A stretch of DNA of 35,349 nt from JALZBN01 sp035525375 (GTDB taxonomy: Bacteria; Actinomycetota; Acidimicrobiia; Acidimicrobiales; AC-14): the NCBI GenBank assembly GCA_035525375.1, contig DATLEI010000100.1, positions 1-35,349 on the forward strand. The letters run 5' to 3'. The translations under genes were made by a program, and so were the position numbers. The notes under the pieces were generated by a model that did no database searches, was not told the origin of the DNA, and saw nothing but the letters and a program-made list of their open reading frames with translations. Shown here piece by piece: positions 23,741 through 32,391 of this stretch (its first letter is position 1; the number at the start of each line of letters is the position of its first letter).

Positions 23741-23933
23741 GGCGTTCGAGAGCGTCGGCGTGGGCGTCCATCACTCGCCTCACTGCCGCCGACACTTGCT
23801 CGCGATGCTGCCCCTGAGCGACGTAGTCACGGACCGCCCGGCGCGCCGCCTCCTGCATCGATATACCTTCAGCCTCAGCGCGCTCGCGTAGCGCGGTCTG
23901 CTCATCCTCAGTGAGGCGTAAGGTCATAGCCAT
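23730..23933 (-). CDS. Antitoxin with ribbon-helix-helix N-terminus
   Basis: The 67-residue protein begins MAMTLRLTEDEQTALRERAEAEG, typical of a ribbon-helix-helix DNA-binding domain (strand TLRLT, then two helices). The C-terminal 35 residues (QHREQVSAAVRRVMDAHADALERLG) are a charged helix likely to bind and neutralise the Doc-like toxin. Just upstream lies a perfect palindrome. No ribosome binding site is visible before the ATG at 23933, and TATGAT sits about 12 bases upstream, so the mRNA may be leaderless. Confidence 0.88.
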   Translation of the reverse strand: MAMTLRLTEDEQTALRERAEAEGISMQEAARRAVRDYVAQGQHREQVSAAVRRVMDAHADALERLGR

Positions 23934-23940
23934 TGGACGA

Positions 23941-23959
23941 AGGTATCATATTGATACCT
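23941..23959 (-). promoter_or_regulatory. Palindromic operator and -10 box of the toxin-antitoxin operon
   Basis: AGGTATCA, spacer TAT, TGATACCT: two perfect 8-bp arms located 7 bp upstream of the antitoxin start. On the minus strand TATGAT, a good -10 hexamer, is inside the palindrome, so a bound antitoxin dimer would block RNA polymerase. Autoregulation by the ribbon-helix-helix antitoxin is inferred. Confidence 0.7.
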
Positions 23960-24036
23960 CGCTTCGCCCGATAGGCTCCGGGAAGCCGTATTGGTGGCGC
24001 ATGAACGCCAACTTTCACGAGGGAGGAGTGGTCGGG

Positions 24037-24543
24037 ATGCGGAAGCTAATCGGTACCGGAGTGATCGTTGTCTTGGCTTTGGGCATGGTCGGATGCAGCG
24101 ATGAGGCTGAGGAGGCCGAGGACACCGTGAGGGGGGCGGTCAGTACCATCGCCGACAAGGTCGAGGACAAGGTGGAGCAGGCAAGCCGCCTGACCACCAC
24201 CCTCAGTGGCCCCGCCGAAGTTCCAACTGCCGGCGACCCGGACGGGACCGGGACGGCCACGGTGAACCTCAACATCGTCAAGGGCGAGCTCTGCTACGAG
24301 GTCACAGTGCAGAAGCTCGACCCTCCGGTGGCGATGCACATCCACGAGGCCGAACGGGGCAAGAGCGGAGACATCGTCGTGCCCCTCACCACGCCAACCG
24401 GGGGCGACACGACGACAACCGGATGCGCAAACCCCGAAGCCACTCTGATCGCTCGGATGGCGGCGAGGCCGGGTGACTTCTATGTCAACGTGCACACGCA
24501 GACGTACCCGCAGGGAGCCGCGCGAGGGCAGCTGTCGCAGTAG
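24037..24543 (+). CDS. CHRD-domain lipoprotein
   Basis: The 168-residue protein starts at ATG 24037 with GGGAGGAG upstream. It has a lipoprotein signal with lipobox (VLALGMVGC), so it should be membrane-anchored outside. A short acidic helix (DEAEEAEDTVRG) links to a CHRD domain (LSGPAEVP, AMHIHEAERGKSGDIVV, FYVNVHTQTYPQGAARGQL). CHRD domains are found in chordin and many bacterial surface proteins; their ligand is uncertain. An earlier in-frame ATG at 24001 would bury the signal and lacks a ribosome binding site. Confidence 0.92.
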   Translation: MRKLIGTGVIVVLALGMVGCSDEAEEAEDTVRGAVSTIADKVEDKVEQASRLTTTLSGPAEVPTAGDPDGTGTATVNLNIVKGELCYEVTVQKLDPPVAMHIHEAERGKSGDIVVPLTTPTGGDTTTTGCANPEATLIARMAARPGDFYVNVHTQTYPQGAARGQLSQ

Positions 24544-24558
24544 ACGGACCGGCGTCCC

Positions 24559-25047
24559 TCAGTTCGGCGCGTTCCTGACCTTGGCGTTCGTGATCCGCGC
24601 CCGTACCAGCTCCTCACGAACGATTCGGCGAAAGGTTGCGGCCATCGGCGGCGGGATCACGCCCTTACAGTCGACGTAGAGCTCGATGCCATTGTCGAGG
24701 ATCTTTGGATCGGCTACGTAGTTCGGGCTGTACAGCTCCCTCGGGCCTTCGAGTGTCCCCGCCGCCAGGCTCTCCTCCGTCGGATACTCCCTCCCCTCCT
24801 CATCGACCAGCATGAACCGCGCGCCCGCCCGTCTGAGGGCTTCGACGGCCACGCCGTTGTCGAAATCGCCCGACAACAGGACGAACTCGTGCGGCGCCCA
24901 CCCGTCCTCGGCCGAGACGAACGCGTCCGAGGCAATGTCCAGCGAGCCCATCCCACCCTGATCGCCGGCGCCGCAGGCCGCCAGGAGGATGACGCAAGCG
25001 ACCAGGGCAGCCGGCGCACCGGACCTCAGGATCCGGAACGAGATCAG
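24559..25047 (-). CDS. Small lipoprotein of unknown function, probable CTG start
   Basis: The only ATG (24951) starts after the signal. Reading upstream in frame gives a lipoprotein signal with hydrophobic core and lipobox (VACVILLAAC at about residues 17-26), proving the gene starts earlier. The frame remains open into the upstream gene, where CTG at 25045-25047 overlaps its TGA as CTGA. No ATG, GTG or TTG lies between. The mature part (162 residues in total) contains PHEFVLLSGDFDNG and ELYVDCKGVIPPPMAATFRRIV; I do not recognise it. It follows the PBP4-like gene and is probably co-transcribed. Confidence 0.75.
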   Translation of the reverse strand: MISFRILRSGAPAALVACVILLAACGAGDQGGMGSLDIASDAFVSAEDGWAPHEFVLLSGDFDNGVAVEALRRAGARFMLVDEEGREYPTEESLAAGTLEGPRELYSPNYVADPKILDNGIELYVDCKGVIPPPMAATFRRIVREELVRARITNAKVRNAPN

Positions 25048-26726
25048 AGGTTCTCGTACAGGTAGTTGGAGATGACGCCTTCGTCCTCGAAGACCTCACC
25101 GATGCCCGAGGCAATCGCATCGAGGGATAGCGAACCGGCGTTGTTCACCATGACGGCGTAGGCGAGCCTGCGCCCGCTCTTGGTCTCGATGTAGCCCGAG
25201 AGGTTCTGAGCCTTCAAGTCGGCGCTCTTGCCGTCGGGCGCCGGAATAACCGTCGACCCGGGCTTCGGAAACACGTGGCCCTTGGCCGGCAGGTTCACCG
25301 CAGTGCTGGCCATCGAACCGGACACCCCGAGCACTGGTAACGCAGCCTCGTAATCAGCGGCAACGGGTGTGGAGCCCATCTTGGTGAGCATTTGTACGAG
25401 CGCCCGGGGCGCGGCCTGGCTGTCGGGCGAGCCGCTCCCGTTGGTGGGGAAGTCGAACTGGTTGCCTTTCACCCCATATTGGTCGATGAGCGTCGTGCGC
25501 TCGTTGGCGAGGGCCCCTTGGATGGTGTCCTGGTCCTTGGACTCGCCGAAGAGGCTGAGTGACAGGTTGGCGCCCAGGTTAAGGCTCACATGCAGGATGA
25601 GCTTGGCGTGCTGGGCGAAGGGCACTGACTCGAACGCAGCCACCTTGGTGTCGTCGGTGTAGGTCGGGCTCACCGGCAGGACCGCAGTGGGGTTCGGCGT
25701 CACGGGGGCGGCGGACACGGTCACTCCCTTACGTTGAAGCGCCTCGATGAACGCCGTGCGGGCGAATGAGTTGGGCTCATCGATCCGAAATGTGTGGACC
25801 ATGGTCGAATAGCCGCCCAGCGGGGCCTTGAAGTCCTGGGGGATGGAGCCGCTGATCATGCCCTTGCAGCCGGCCTGACCGAGGCATTCGGCCTGGCCCT
25901 TGGCGGAGACCTCGACGGTGTTCGGACTGCCCGGGGGACCCGTGGTGATGCTGCTCTCGACCGCGAATGCAGCAGTCTTCGGTCGGTACTCGACGGTCGC
26001 GGGCTGACCTGGCTGGGTGGGGGTGATGGTGACGTCGACTTGATTTTCGTTCACCATGACCGGTGTGATGAGCAGGTTCTGGTTGGGCACCCGGTAGGGC
26101 TTGAAGAAGCGGTCGTCGACGGCTACGTCGCCGTCGACCGTCGTGATGCCGGACGCTTTCACCTGCGCCGCCAGCTGTTCGATCCCGACGAGCGGGTCTT
26201 GCGGGGTGAGCTGGGCCGTGCCGTCGAGGTTGTTGGCGTCGCCGTGGTCGAAGTTGGTCACCTCAATGGTGTTGGCATCGATGCGGCGACCACCAAAGGT
26301 GAGGTCACCTTGGCCCACCAAGACGAGGTTGCCGGTGAGCTTGCCCTGTTCGTCGACCGTGCCCGTGCGGTACACGGGCGTCGTGTTGCGGTGGTCAGCG
26401 CCCAGGCCATTGAGGGCCGAGCCCACCGAGAACAGCTTGCGAGTGGAGCCAGTAAACGACATCAGGTCGGCGTTGAGCGGGTAAAAGGACTCGCCGGTCT
26501 TCACATCAGTCGCGAGGAGGCTCCAGGTGGCGTCCTTGTAGCGAGGCTTGCTCATGACGGCCTTGATCTCATCGGGAAGTCCGGACGCGGCCACGCTCGT
26601 CGCCGCCGGAGCGGTTGTCGTCGGCGCGGCTTTAGATTTCGAGTCGGAATCGCACGCCGCGGCCAACAGCGAGATCGAGACGACGAGCACGACGGCGCGC
26701 ACTCGGAGGCCGGTACGAGATGACAT
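25044..26726 (-). CDS. PBP4/DacB-type D-alanyl-D-alanine carboxypeptidase lipoprotein (copy 1)
   Basis: The 560-residue protein has a lipobox (LLAAAC, C25) and a Thr/Ala-rich linker, followed by a peptidase S13 domain. The nucleophile motif is STRK (S94-K97). SLN, from SLNLGANLSLSLFGES, is the second triad. The third motif, normally KTG, reads KPGS in PKPGSTVIP. The closing strand (LSGYIETKSGRRLAYAVMVNN) is typical. Trimming of peptidoglycan peptides is expected, but the altered third motif may reduce activity. It is divergent from a paralog at 26852. The ATG at 26726 has GGGAGGAG upstream. Confidence 0.9.
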   Translation of the reverse strand: MSSRTGLRVRAVVLVVSISLLAAACDSDSKSKAAPTTTAPAATSVAASGLPDEIKAVMSKPRYKDATWSLLATDVKTGESFYPLNADLMSFTGSTRKLFSVGSALNGLGADHRNTTPVYRTGTVDEQGKLTGNLVLVGQGDLTFGGRRIDANTIEVTNFDHGDANNLDGTAQLTPQDPLVGIEQLAAQVKASGITTVDGDVAVDDRFFKPYRVPNQNLLITPVMVNENQVDVTITPTQPGQPATVEYRPKTAAFAVESSITTGPPGSPNTVEVSAKGQAECLGQAGCKGMISGSIPQDFKAPLGGYSTMVHTFRIDEPNSFARTAFIEALQRKGVTVSAAPVTPNPTAVLPVSPTYTDDTKVAAFESVPFAQHAKLILHVSLNLGANLSLSLFGESKDQDTIQGALANERTTLIDQYGVKGNQFDFPTNGSGSPDSQAAPRALVQMLTKMGSTPVAADYEAALPVLGVSGSMASTAVNLPAKGHVFPKPGSTVIPAPDGKSADLKAQNLSGYIETKSGRRLAYAVMVNNAGSLSLDAIASGIGEVFEDEGVISNYLYENL

Positions 26727-26851
26727 TTCGGCTCCTCCCGTTCAAGTTTCGTGGCGATGGTCTAGCGCAAACGCTGCTCGGCGCGCCGAGGTTGCGCCCA
26801 GCGTCAGACGCGCGGACGTAGTGTTCGGGACCTCCGACGAAGGGAACCAAT

Positions 26852-28423
26852 TTGTCCGAAAGAGGAAGATTCCGATCCCCGTGGTGGTTGGTCAGTTCGA
26901 TCCTCGTGGTCGGAGCATTGGTTGCCAGCGCATGCACCGACGACTCGTCGAGGTCGTCGGCTCCTGCCAAACAGGGCCCCGCGTTGCCGTCAGAGGCGCA
27001 AGCCATCGTGGACTCCACGACGTACAAGCACGGTGGGTGGAGCTGGGATGCCGTTGAGCTCGGATCGGGCACGACCCTCTACGCGAACAACAAGGACAAG
27101 CTGAATTTCCTCGGCTCGACGACCAAGCTGTTCACCGTCGGTACCTACTACGACGAGTTCGGGCAGGATTCGACGCTCGAGACACCGGTCTACGCCACCG
27201 GTGCCCGCGCCGGCGACTCGCTACAAGGAGACCTCGTGCTCGTTGGCTCCGGCGACTTCATCCTCGGCGGACGCGGCGTGCTCAACGGTGAGCTGGAGTA
27301 CGGAACCGAACCCGCCGATCACGTGTACTACTACGCCACCTCGGCCGTGAAACCAGTGAAAGCCGACCCGCTCGCCGGGCTGAACAAGCTCGCTAGCGAG
27401 GTCAAGGCCAAGGGCATCACGTCGGTCCAAGGTGATGTTCTCGTGAACGACAAACTCTGGGAGCCGTACGAGACCAAAGAGGGAATCCTTACTTCCATCA
27501 TGGTCAACGACAACCTCATGGACATCCTCGTCAATCCGGGAGCAACGGCCGGCGATCCGGTCTCCATGAACACCATTCCGCAGACGGGCTACTTCGAGGT
27601 CGTCAACCAGGCGGTCACGAGCGCAGCGGACAGCGAGTCGACGGTGAGCTCCATCCTCGACAAGGCGACCAACCGCGTCGTTGTAAGTGGCAACCTCCCG
27701 CTCGGCTCGCAGCAGCAGAACCTTGCCGTGTTCGCGCCCGATCCCGCGGCCTACGCCCGGGCGCTTTTCATCGAGGCCCTGCGCCGCGTTGGCGTCACCG
27801 TGAACACGCCCCTGGCTGCGGCCAGCGGCACGCTTCCCGCCGACAGCGCCTACGGCGAGGCGAACAAGGTGGCGTCCCTCACGTCTCCACCGACCGCAGT
27901 GCTCACCAAGCTGGTCACGAAGGTCAGTCACAACCGGGGTGCGGAGACACTCATGTGCCTTCTCGCCAAGAAGGCTGGTTCTCAAGATTGCGACGACGGC
28001 TTGTCAACGATGATCTCGAAGTTCGCTAAGGCGAACATCGAACCCGGCACGGCGATGATCTACGACGGCGAGGGTGCCGACCCGTCATCGGCTACGCCGG
28101 CGGCGATGATCCGTTGGCTCACATGGGTCCACGGGCAACCGTTCGCTGAACCCTTCAAGCAGGGCCTGCCCGACATCAATCACGACGGAAAGATCATGGT
28201 GAAGAGCGGGCTGAGCGTCCGACCCGAGATCGGACCGATGCCGGCAATGTTCGTTGCGGGCGGCCAGGCGGGCTACATGAAGACGGCCAGCGGCAAAGAC
28301 GCCGCCGTCGCGGTCTATGCCCTCAACGGCGTGTACCCCAGCGTTGCCGAGGGCCTCGCAGTCCCGGGAGGCGACCTCTCGAACACTGAGAAGGTCGTCA
28401 CCCAGATGCAGCTGCACAGCTGA
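26852..28423 (+). CDS. PBP4/DacB-type D-alanyl-D-alanine carboxypeptidase lipoprotein (copy 2)
   Basis: The 523-residue protein has a lipobox (VASAC, C28) and the S13 triad: STTK (S89-K92), SHN in KVSHNRGAETL, and KSG in KIMVKSGLS in place of KTG. It shares the overall layout of the divergent copy at 25044-26726, including VQGDVLVND and the VMVNDN-type strand. The start is a TTG at 26852 with GAAGGGA upstream. The 125-bp space between the two starts holds the promoters of both genes. The SxN motif with His and the KSG variant are within known family variation. Confidence 0.9.
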   Translation: MSERGRFRSPWWLVSSILVVGALVASACTDDSSRSSAPAKQGPALPSEAQAIVDSTTYKHGGWSWDAVELGSGTTLYANNKDKLNFLGSTTKLFTVGTYYDEFGQDSTLETPVYATGARAGDSLQGDLVLVGSGDFILGGRGVLNGELEYGTEPADHVYYYATSAVKPVKADPLAGLNKLASEVKAKGITSVQGDVLVNDKLWEPYETKEGILTSIMVNDNLMDILVNPGATAGDPVSMNTIPQTGYFEVVNQAVTSAADSESTVSSILDKATNRVVVSGNLPLGSQQQNLAVFAPDPAAYARALFIEALRRVGVTVNTPLAAASGTLPADSAYGEANKVASLTSPPTAVLTKLVTKVSHNRGAETLMCLLAKKAGSQDCDDGLSTMISKFAKANIEPGTAMIYDGEGADPSSATPAAMIRWLTWVHGQPFAEPFKQGLPDINHDGKIMVKSGLSVRPEIGPMPAMFVAGGQAGYMKTASGKDAAVAVYALNGVYPSVAEGLAVPGGDLSNTEKVVTQMQLHS

Positions 28424-28495
28424 TCGTTTTCAGCCTGCGAGGAGCTAATTAGCCTGCCATGACACTCCTCGACGCGCCCGCAAAAAGCTCAATCC

Positions 28496-29086
28496 CTAGC
28501 GCCGAGGCTGGTAGCGACAGATCTGCACGCCGGTCTTCGCAGTTTGCGCCGAGATGAGCTCGAATTTCCGGGCCTCGCCGTCATTGGGGAACAGCGTCTT
28601 GCCGCCGCCGAGCGTGATCGGCTCGATCATCAGCACGAGCTCGTCGATCAGGTCTTCCGTCATCAGGGCTCGGACTAGCGCCAAGCTCCCGTAGACGTAG
28701 ATGTCGCCACCGGGTTGAGCTCGGAGTGCCGAGACCCTCTCGACCAGTTCCTTGCCGCGGATGATGGTCGTTGGCCTCCAGGTGAGATCCGCATCGGAGA
28801 GCGTGTCGGACACGACGTATTTCTGGGCGCTGTTGATCCAGTCAGAAAAGGGGTCACCACCGCGCTCGGGCCACGCGGCCGCCGAGACCTGATAGGTACG
28901 CCGACCTTGAAGCAGAACCTCGCTGCGCTCGGCGTACTCGTTGACGACCGCGCCCATCACTTCGGGGTCGAAAAACTCGAACGACCAACCACCGTGCGAG
29001 AACCCGCCACTCGTGTCCTCGTCCTTGCCGCCGGGCGCTTGTACGACTCCGTCAAGGCTCATGAACTCGCTTACGACAACTCGCAT
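28496..29086 (-). CDS. RibD C-terminal/dihydrofolate-reductase-like protein
   Basis: The 196-residue protein has the fold signatures VVVSEFMSLDGVVQAPGG, LLQGRRTYQVSAAAWP, KYVVSDTL, IYVYGSLALVRALM and LVLMIEPITLGGGKTLF. The family binds NADPH and reduces small heterocycles; many actinobacterial copies have no assigned substrate. The ATG at 29086 is chosen because AAAGGATC lies nine bases upstream; an in-frame extension to 29125 has no such site. It is convergent with the second PBP4-type gene. Confidence 0.9.
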   Translation of the reverse strand: MRVVVSEFMSLDGVVQAPGGKDEDTSGGFSHGGWSFEFFDPEVMGAVVNEYAERSEVLLQGRRTYQVSAAAWPERGGDPFSDWINSAQKYVVSDTLSDADLTWRPTTIIRGKELVERVSALRAQPGGDIYVYGSLALVRALMTEDLIDELVLMIEPITLGGGKTLFPNDGEARKFELISAQTAKTGVQICRYQPRR

Positions 29087-29232
29087 CGTGTTGATCCTTT
29101 CGGAGGCTTCGAACATGTGAGACATGCCGCCAGCGTGGAACTCATCGCAAGCCTCGCGCAGTGAGGTTCCGTCAGGGTTCCTCCTCGCTCTCCCGTCGTC
29201 ACACGGTTATCAAATTCGGTCCGGCAAGCCGT

Positions 29233-29610
29233 CTATTGCCCGGGTGATTGGTCCATGGCCTTGGCCACGGCCGCCTCGGTCTCAGCCAACTCTCTTGCGG
29301 GACTGAACTGAAGCAGCTCCGTGCCCGCCTCGGCCTCGGGAGCATGCCCGGGCGACCAGTAAAAGGCGTCGCCCGCCTCGTAGGTCTCTTCACGGCCGTC
29401 GTAGCGCATGGTGATCCGACCCTTGAAGACGTAGCCCCAGTGTGGGCAGGCGCAGTTACCGCCCGGAAGGCCCTTCAGCAGAGGCGCCATGTCATGGGTC
29501 TGCTTGACGGTCACGAAATTGACTGTGTACCCGTCGAGGTCGGCCGAGCGGTCTTCGACGACTCCGAAGTCCATGACCTTCGTCACGGTTTCTTTGGATG
29601 TTTTGGGCAT
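29233..29610 (-). CDS. Cupin-domain protein
   Basis: The 125-residue protein has a single cupin barrel. Motif 1 is around CACPHWGYVFKGRITMRYDG and motif 2 around YEAGDAFYWSPGHAPEAEAG. The metal-binding His/Glu set is incomplete compared with classical cupins (H in PHWG, H in PGHAPE). The ATG at 29610 follows GAAAGGA. It is 132 bp downstream of the LuxR/ATPase regulator on the same strand and may be its target. The function is unknown. Confidence 0.85.
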   Translation of the reverse strand: MPKTSKETVTKVMDFGVVEDRSADLDGYTVNFVTVKQTHDMAPLLKGLPGGNCACPHWGYVFKGRITMRYDGREETYEAGDAFYWSPGHAPEAEAGTELLQFSPARELAETEAAVAKAMDQSPGQ

Positions 29611-29742
29611 GGGTCTTTTCCTTTCGTTGAGAGCTGTAGGAGGCTCGCCCGACGAGCCGGTTCGCCTCGACCTCCGCGCAGCCTGACGTCAGAACGGCTC
29701 CGAGTCATCCGTGGAAACCACGGATTCTCCGTTGGGGATCCG

Positions 29743-32199
29743 TCAGCTGAGCGCAAGCGCGACCGCGGCCTCGTAGTCCATAGCCGCGCCGTCCCGCTCC
29801 AGCGCAGCGACCGCGTCGGGCTCGAACTTTGCTCGCGCCAACGAGATTCCTCGTCCGATTGCGGCCGTCCGACTGGGCATCAGGGGGACGAAGCCCGTCA
29901 TGCGCCGCAGTGAGATGGTCGCGGCCCCGAGGAGTAGGGCCTCGGCGGGGAGCCCGGCGTCGGCAAGGGCGCCAACCAGCACCTCTAGACCGCCGAGGAC
30001 GTTCCACGTCTCGCCGATGGCATGGGCGAGGCGGACGGCCTCGCGTGACCAGGCCAACCGTTGGGCTGGATCGACCTCCCCGTGCACGAGCACCCGATTG
30101 GCCGCAGCCTGGCACTCGCACGACGCGCAGCGAAACTGGCGTGCCACTTCTTGCGCGTAGTCGTTTTGGGCCCCTGCGCTTGAATCGCCGCTTGCCAGGA
30201 GGAAGTCGCACGCCAACCCCGTCCACGCGCCGGCAAGGTGCTCTTCTCCAACGCCGCGAAAGCCCTGCGAAACCTCGAGCAAGCCCGCGGCGGCGCGGCC
30301 GACCTGGCCCGTTCCCCCCAGGCCGAGTGCAACAAGCCCCTTCGCCCACCAATGCAGCGGCTCGTGAGGAGGGAAGGCCGACACGGCTGATAGTGCTTGA
30401 CGCTCACCGTCGGGGCCGCCGCCGAAGATGGCGACAAAGGCCGACGCCAGTTCGGCGAAAGGACGCGCTCGCGGGTCATCATCGGCCACGACTCCTGCCG
30501 CATCCGAAAGCCGTGCCGCCGTCACGCGATCATGCAACAAAATAACGATCACGCCGTCCAGGAGCGCCGCCGCCTGATGCGCCCGACCCGCTGCCGCGGC
30601 TGCCGCGGCCGTTGCCTCGAGCCAGCGCGCCCCTGTCTCCAGCCGCCACGGTGAGCCCACGTCGACACCTGTCGCAGGCCTTACGCCCCACGAGTACCAG
30701 TAGCTCCGCACGTTCTGTACCGCATGCAGGGCTCGGGCAGACGCCTCAGCGTCATGCACGCTCCACTCCAGAGCGGCCTCAACGTTGGGCAACTCCTCGT
30801 CAAGGCGGTCGAACCACCCAAGCTGGCCGTCGGTCGTCACTCCTTTCGCGGCGTCATCGAGCAGCCCCAAGACCCAATCAAGGTGACGGTTTTGCCAGTG
30901 AGTCGTGTCGCCGTCCGCGACCAATCGAGCCCAGCTGTACTCCCGGACGGATTCGAGGAGGCGGAAGCGCCGCTCGTCCCCGACCCGTTCGGCCACGACC
31001 AGCGACTTACGGACGAGTCTCGACACCACTTCGGCCACGTCCGTCGTCTCGACGGGTGGCCCGCTGACAACGGCCTCGGCGGCATCGATGCCGAACCGTC
31101 CTCGGAACACCCCGAGCCGGTCGAGAACAGCCCTCTCAGTAGGTTCGAGCAAGTCATAGCTCCACTCGAGCGCCGTGCTCAGTGCTTCGTGGCGGGCCGT
31201 GTCGCCCCGGCGCGGCGCGCGCAACAAGCCAAAACGATCGGCCAAGCGGGTATCGATCTGTTGTGGCGTCAGTGTTGCGATCTGGGCGGCCGCCAACTCG
31301 ATCGCGAGAGGGAGCCCATCCAACCGATGACAAATCGACCCGATCACGTCCTCCGCGACTCGATCAACGGCGAACGAGGGCTCGAGAGCCGTGGCTCGGT
31401 CAGTGAAGAGCTGGGTAGCCGTCGTTCGATCAAGAGGCGCTAGCGGCAGGACGCGCTCGCCCTGAACCGCAAGACGTTCACGGCTCGTGGCCAATATCGT
31501 GACCACGTCACTTGCCTCCAGCGCCGCGAGTGCAATCTCGGCGATCTGGGCCACGACGTGCTCACAGTTGTCAAGCACGAGCAGCAACGGGGCGCTCGCC
31601 CCAGCGAGACGATCGGCGACGGCTCGTCGCAAGGTGCGGCCCGGTTCTGCCCGGACATCCAACACTGCGGCGACCGTCTCAATCAGCTCTGCCCCATCGG
31701 CGGCGCGCGCAAAGTCGACGAACCACAGACCGCCCTCGTACGTCGGCGCAAGACGCGCCGCGAGTTCGACTGCGAGGCGCGTCTTGCCCACGCCCGCCGG
31801 CCCCGTGAGGGTCACCAGGCGACTTGTGGCGAGCACGGCGGTGAGCCCCCTGAGCTCCTCGTTCCGTCCGAAAAAGCTCGTCAGCGTCGATGGGAGTCGG
31901 ACAGGGGAGCGGCGACGGTTCGCGCGCTGTGACTGCTCCCGCTCACGTGCGATGTCCGCCAGCTCCCGTCGATTGCTCGCGTCGAACTTCCGCAGCAGGG
32001 CCGAGACGTGCGTTTCGACGGTTCGCACGGAGATGTAGAGGCGGCTGGCGATCTCTGCGTTCGTCAGACGCTCACCGAGGGCCGCGAGAACGTCCTGCTC
32101 ACGTCGAGACACCCCCGGGGAGCCCACGGTCGGAGCGTACGGCGGTCGCGTCGCCGTGGCCACGACCCGCGAGTGATTGAAAGCGCCGCATCGGGGCAC
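29743..32199 (-). CDS. LuxR-HTH / ATPase transcriptional regulator
   Basis: The 818-residue protein has an unusual order. The LuxR-type helix-turn-helix is at the N-terminus (residues 28-85, VSRREQDVLAALGERLTN and SVRTVETHVSALLRKF), not at the C-terminus. A STAND/NB-ARC-like ATPase follows, with Walker A GPAGVGKT (133-140), Walker B LLLVLDNCEH, and LDGLPLAIELAAAQI. The remainder is alpha-helical repeats. The start is uncertain: GTG at 32199 gives 818 residues, but GTG at 32163 is equally possible, and neither has a strong ribosome binding site. The 3' neighbour is a cupin gene. Confidence 0.88.
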   Translation of the reverse strand: MPRCGAFNHSRVVATATRPPYAPTVGSPGVSRREQDVLAALGERLTNAEIASRLYISVRTVETHVSALLRKFDASNRRELADIAREREQSQRANRRRSPVRLPSTLTSFFGRNEELRGLTAVLATSRLVTLTGPAGVGKTRLAVELAARLAPTYEGGLWFVDFARAADGAELIETVAAVLDVRAEPGRTLRRAVADRLAGASAPLLLVLDNCEHVVAQIAEIALAALEASDVVTILATSRERLAVQGERVLPLAPLDRTTATQLFTDRATALEPSFAVDRVAEDVIGSICHRLDGLPLAIELAAAQIATLTPQQIDTRLADRFGLLRAPRRGDTARHEALSTALEWSYDLLEPTERAVLDRLGVFRGRFGIDAAEAVVSGPPVETTDVAEVVSRLVRKSLVVAERVGDERRFRLLESVREYSWARLVADGDTTHWQNRHLDWVLGLLDDAAKGVTTDGQLGWFDRLDEELPNVEAALEWSVHDAEASARALHAVQNVRSYWYSWGVRPATGVDVGSPWRLETGARWLEATAAAAAAAGRAHQAAALLDGVIVILLHDRVTAARLSDAAGVVADDDPRARPFAELASAFVAIFGGGPDGERQALSAVSAFPPHEPLHWWAKGLVALGLGGTGQVGRAAAGLLEVSQGFRGVGEEHLAGAWTGLACDFLLASGDSSAGAQNDYAQEVARQFRCASCECQAAANRVLVHGEVDPAQRLAWSREAVRLAHAIGETWNVLGGLEVLVGALADAGLPAEALLLGAATISLRRMTGFVPLMPSRTAAIGRGISLARAKFEPDAVAALERDGAAMDYEAAVALALS

Positions 32200-32285
32200 C
32201 TCGATCGCTGGCGTCGGACGGCTGCCTGGGTGCCGTCACGCGCGTCGTTGGAAGCCGCAGCGAACCAGCACTCTCTGCTAGTCCG

Positions 32286-32303
32286 TGGTGTCGGAGGGGG
32301 GAC
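32286..32303. repeat. Distal att-like direct repeat
   Basis: TGGTGTCGGAGGGGGGAC, identical over 18 bp to the tRNA-Leu 3' end at 34880-34897 and in the same orientation. The flanks on both sides differ between the copies, so the identity stops at these limits. It lies upstream of the LuxR/ATPase gene. Confidence 0.75.
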
Positions 32304-32391
32304 GTCAGCGATCCACACCCCCGCCGGCCGCCTGGCGCCCTGGCCGGCGGATTAGGCCCGTGACCTCTGCGCGCCCCACCCGAAAGAGAAC

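Noticed and set aside
25794..26723. 309-codon plus-strand frame opposite the first PBP4-type gene
   Set aside because: Antisense shadow with no motif; the opposite frame has a lipobox and peptidase motifs.
28439..28475. CGAGGAG/CTCCTCG inverted repeat between convergent genes, as a terminator
   Set aside because: Only 7-bp arms with a loop of more than 20 bases and no T-tract; weaker than other hairpins in the window.
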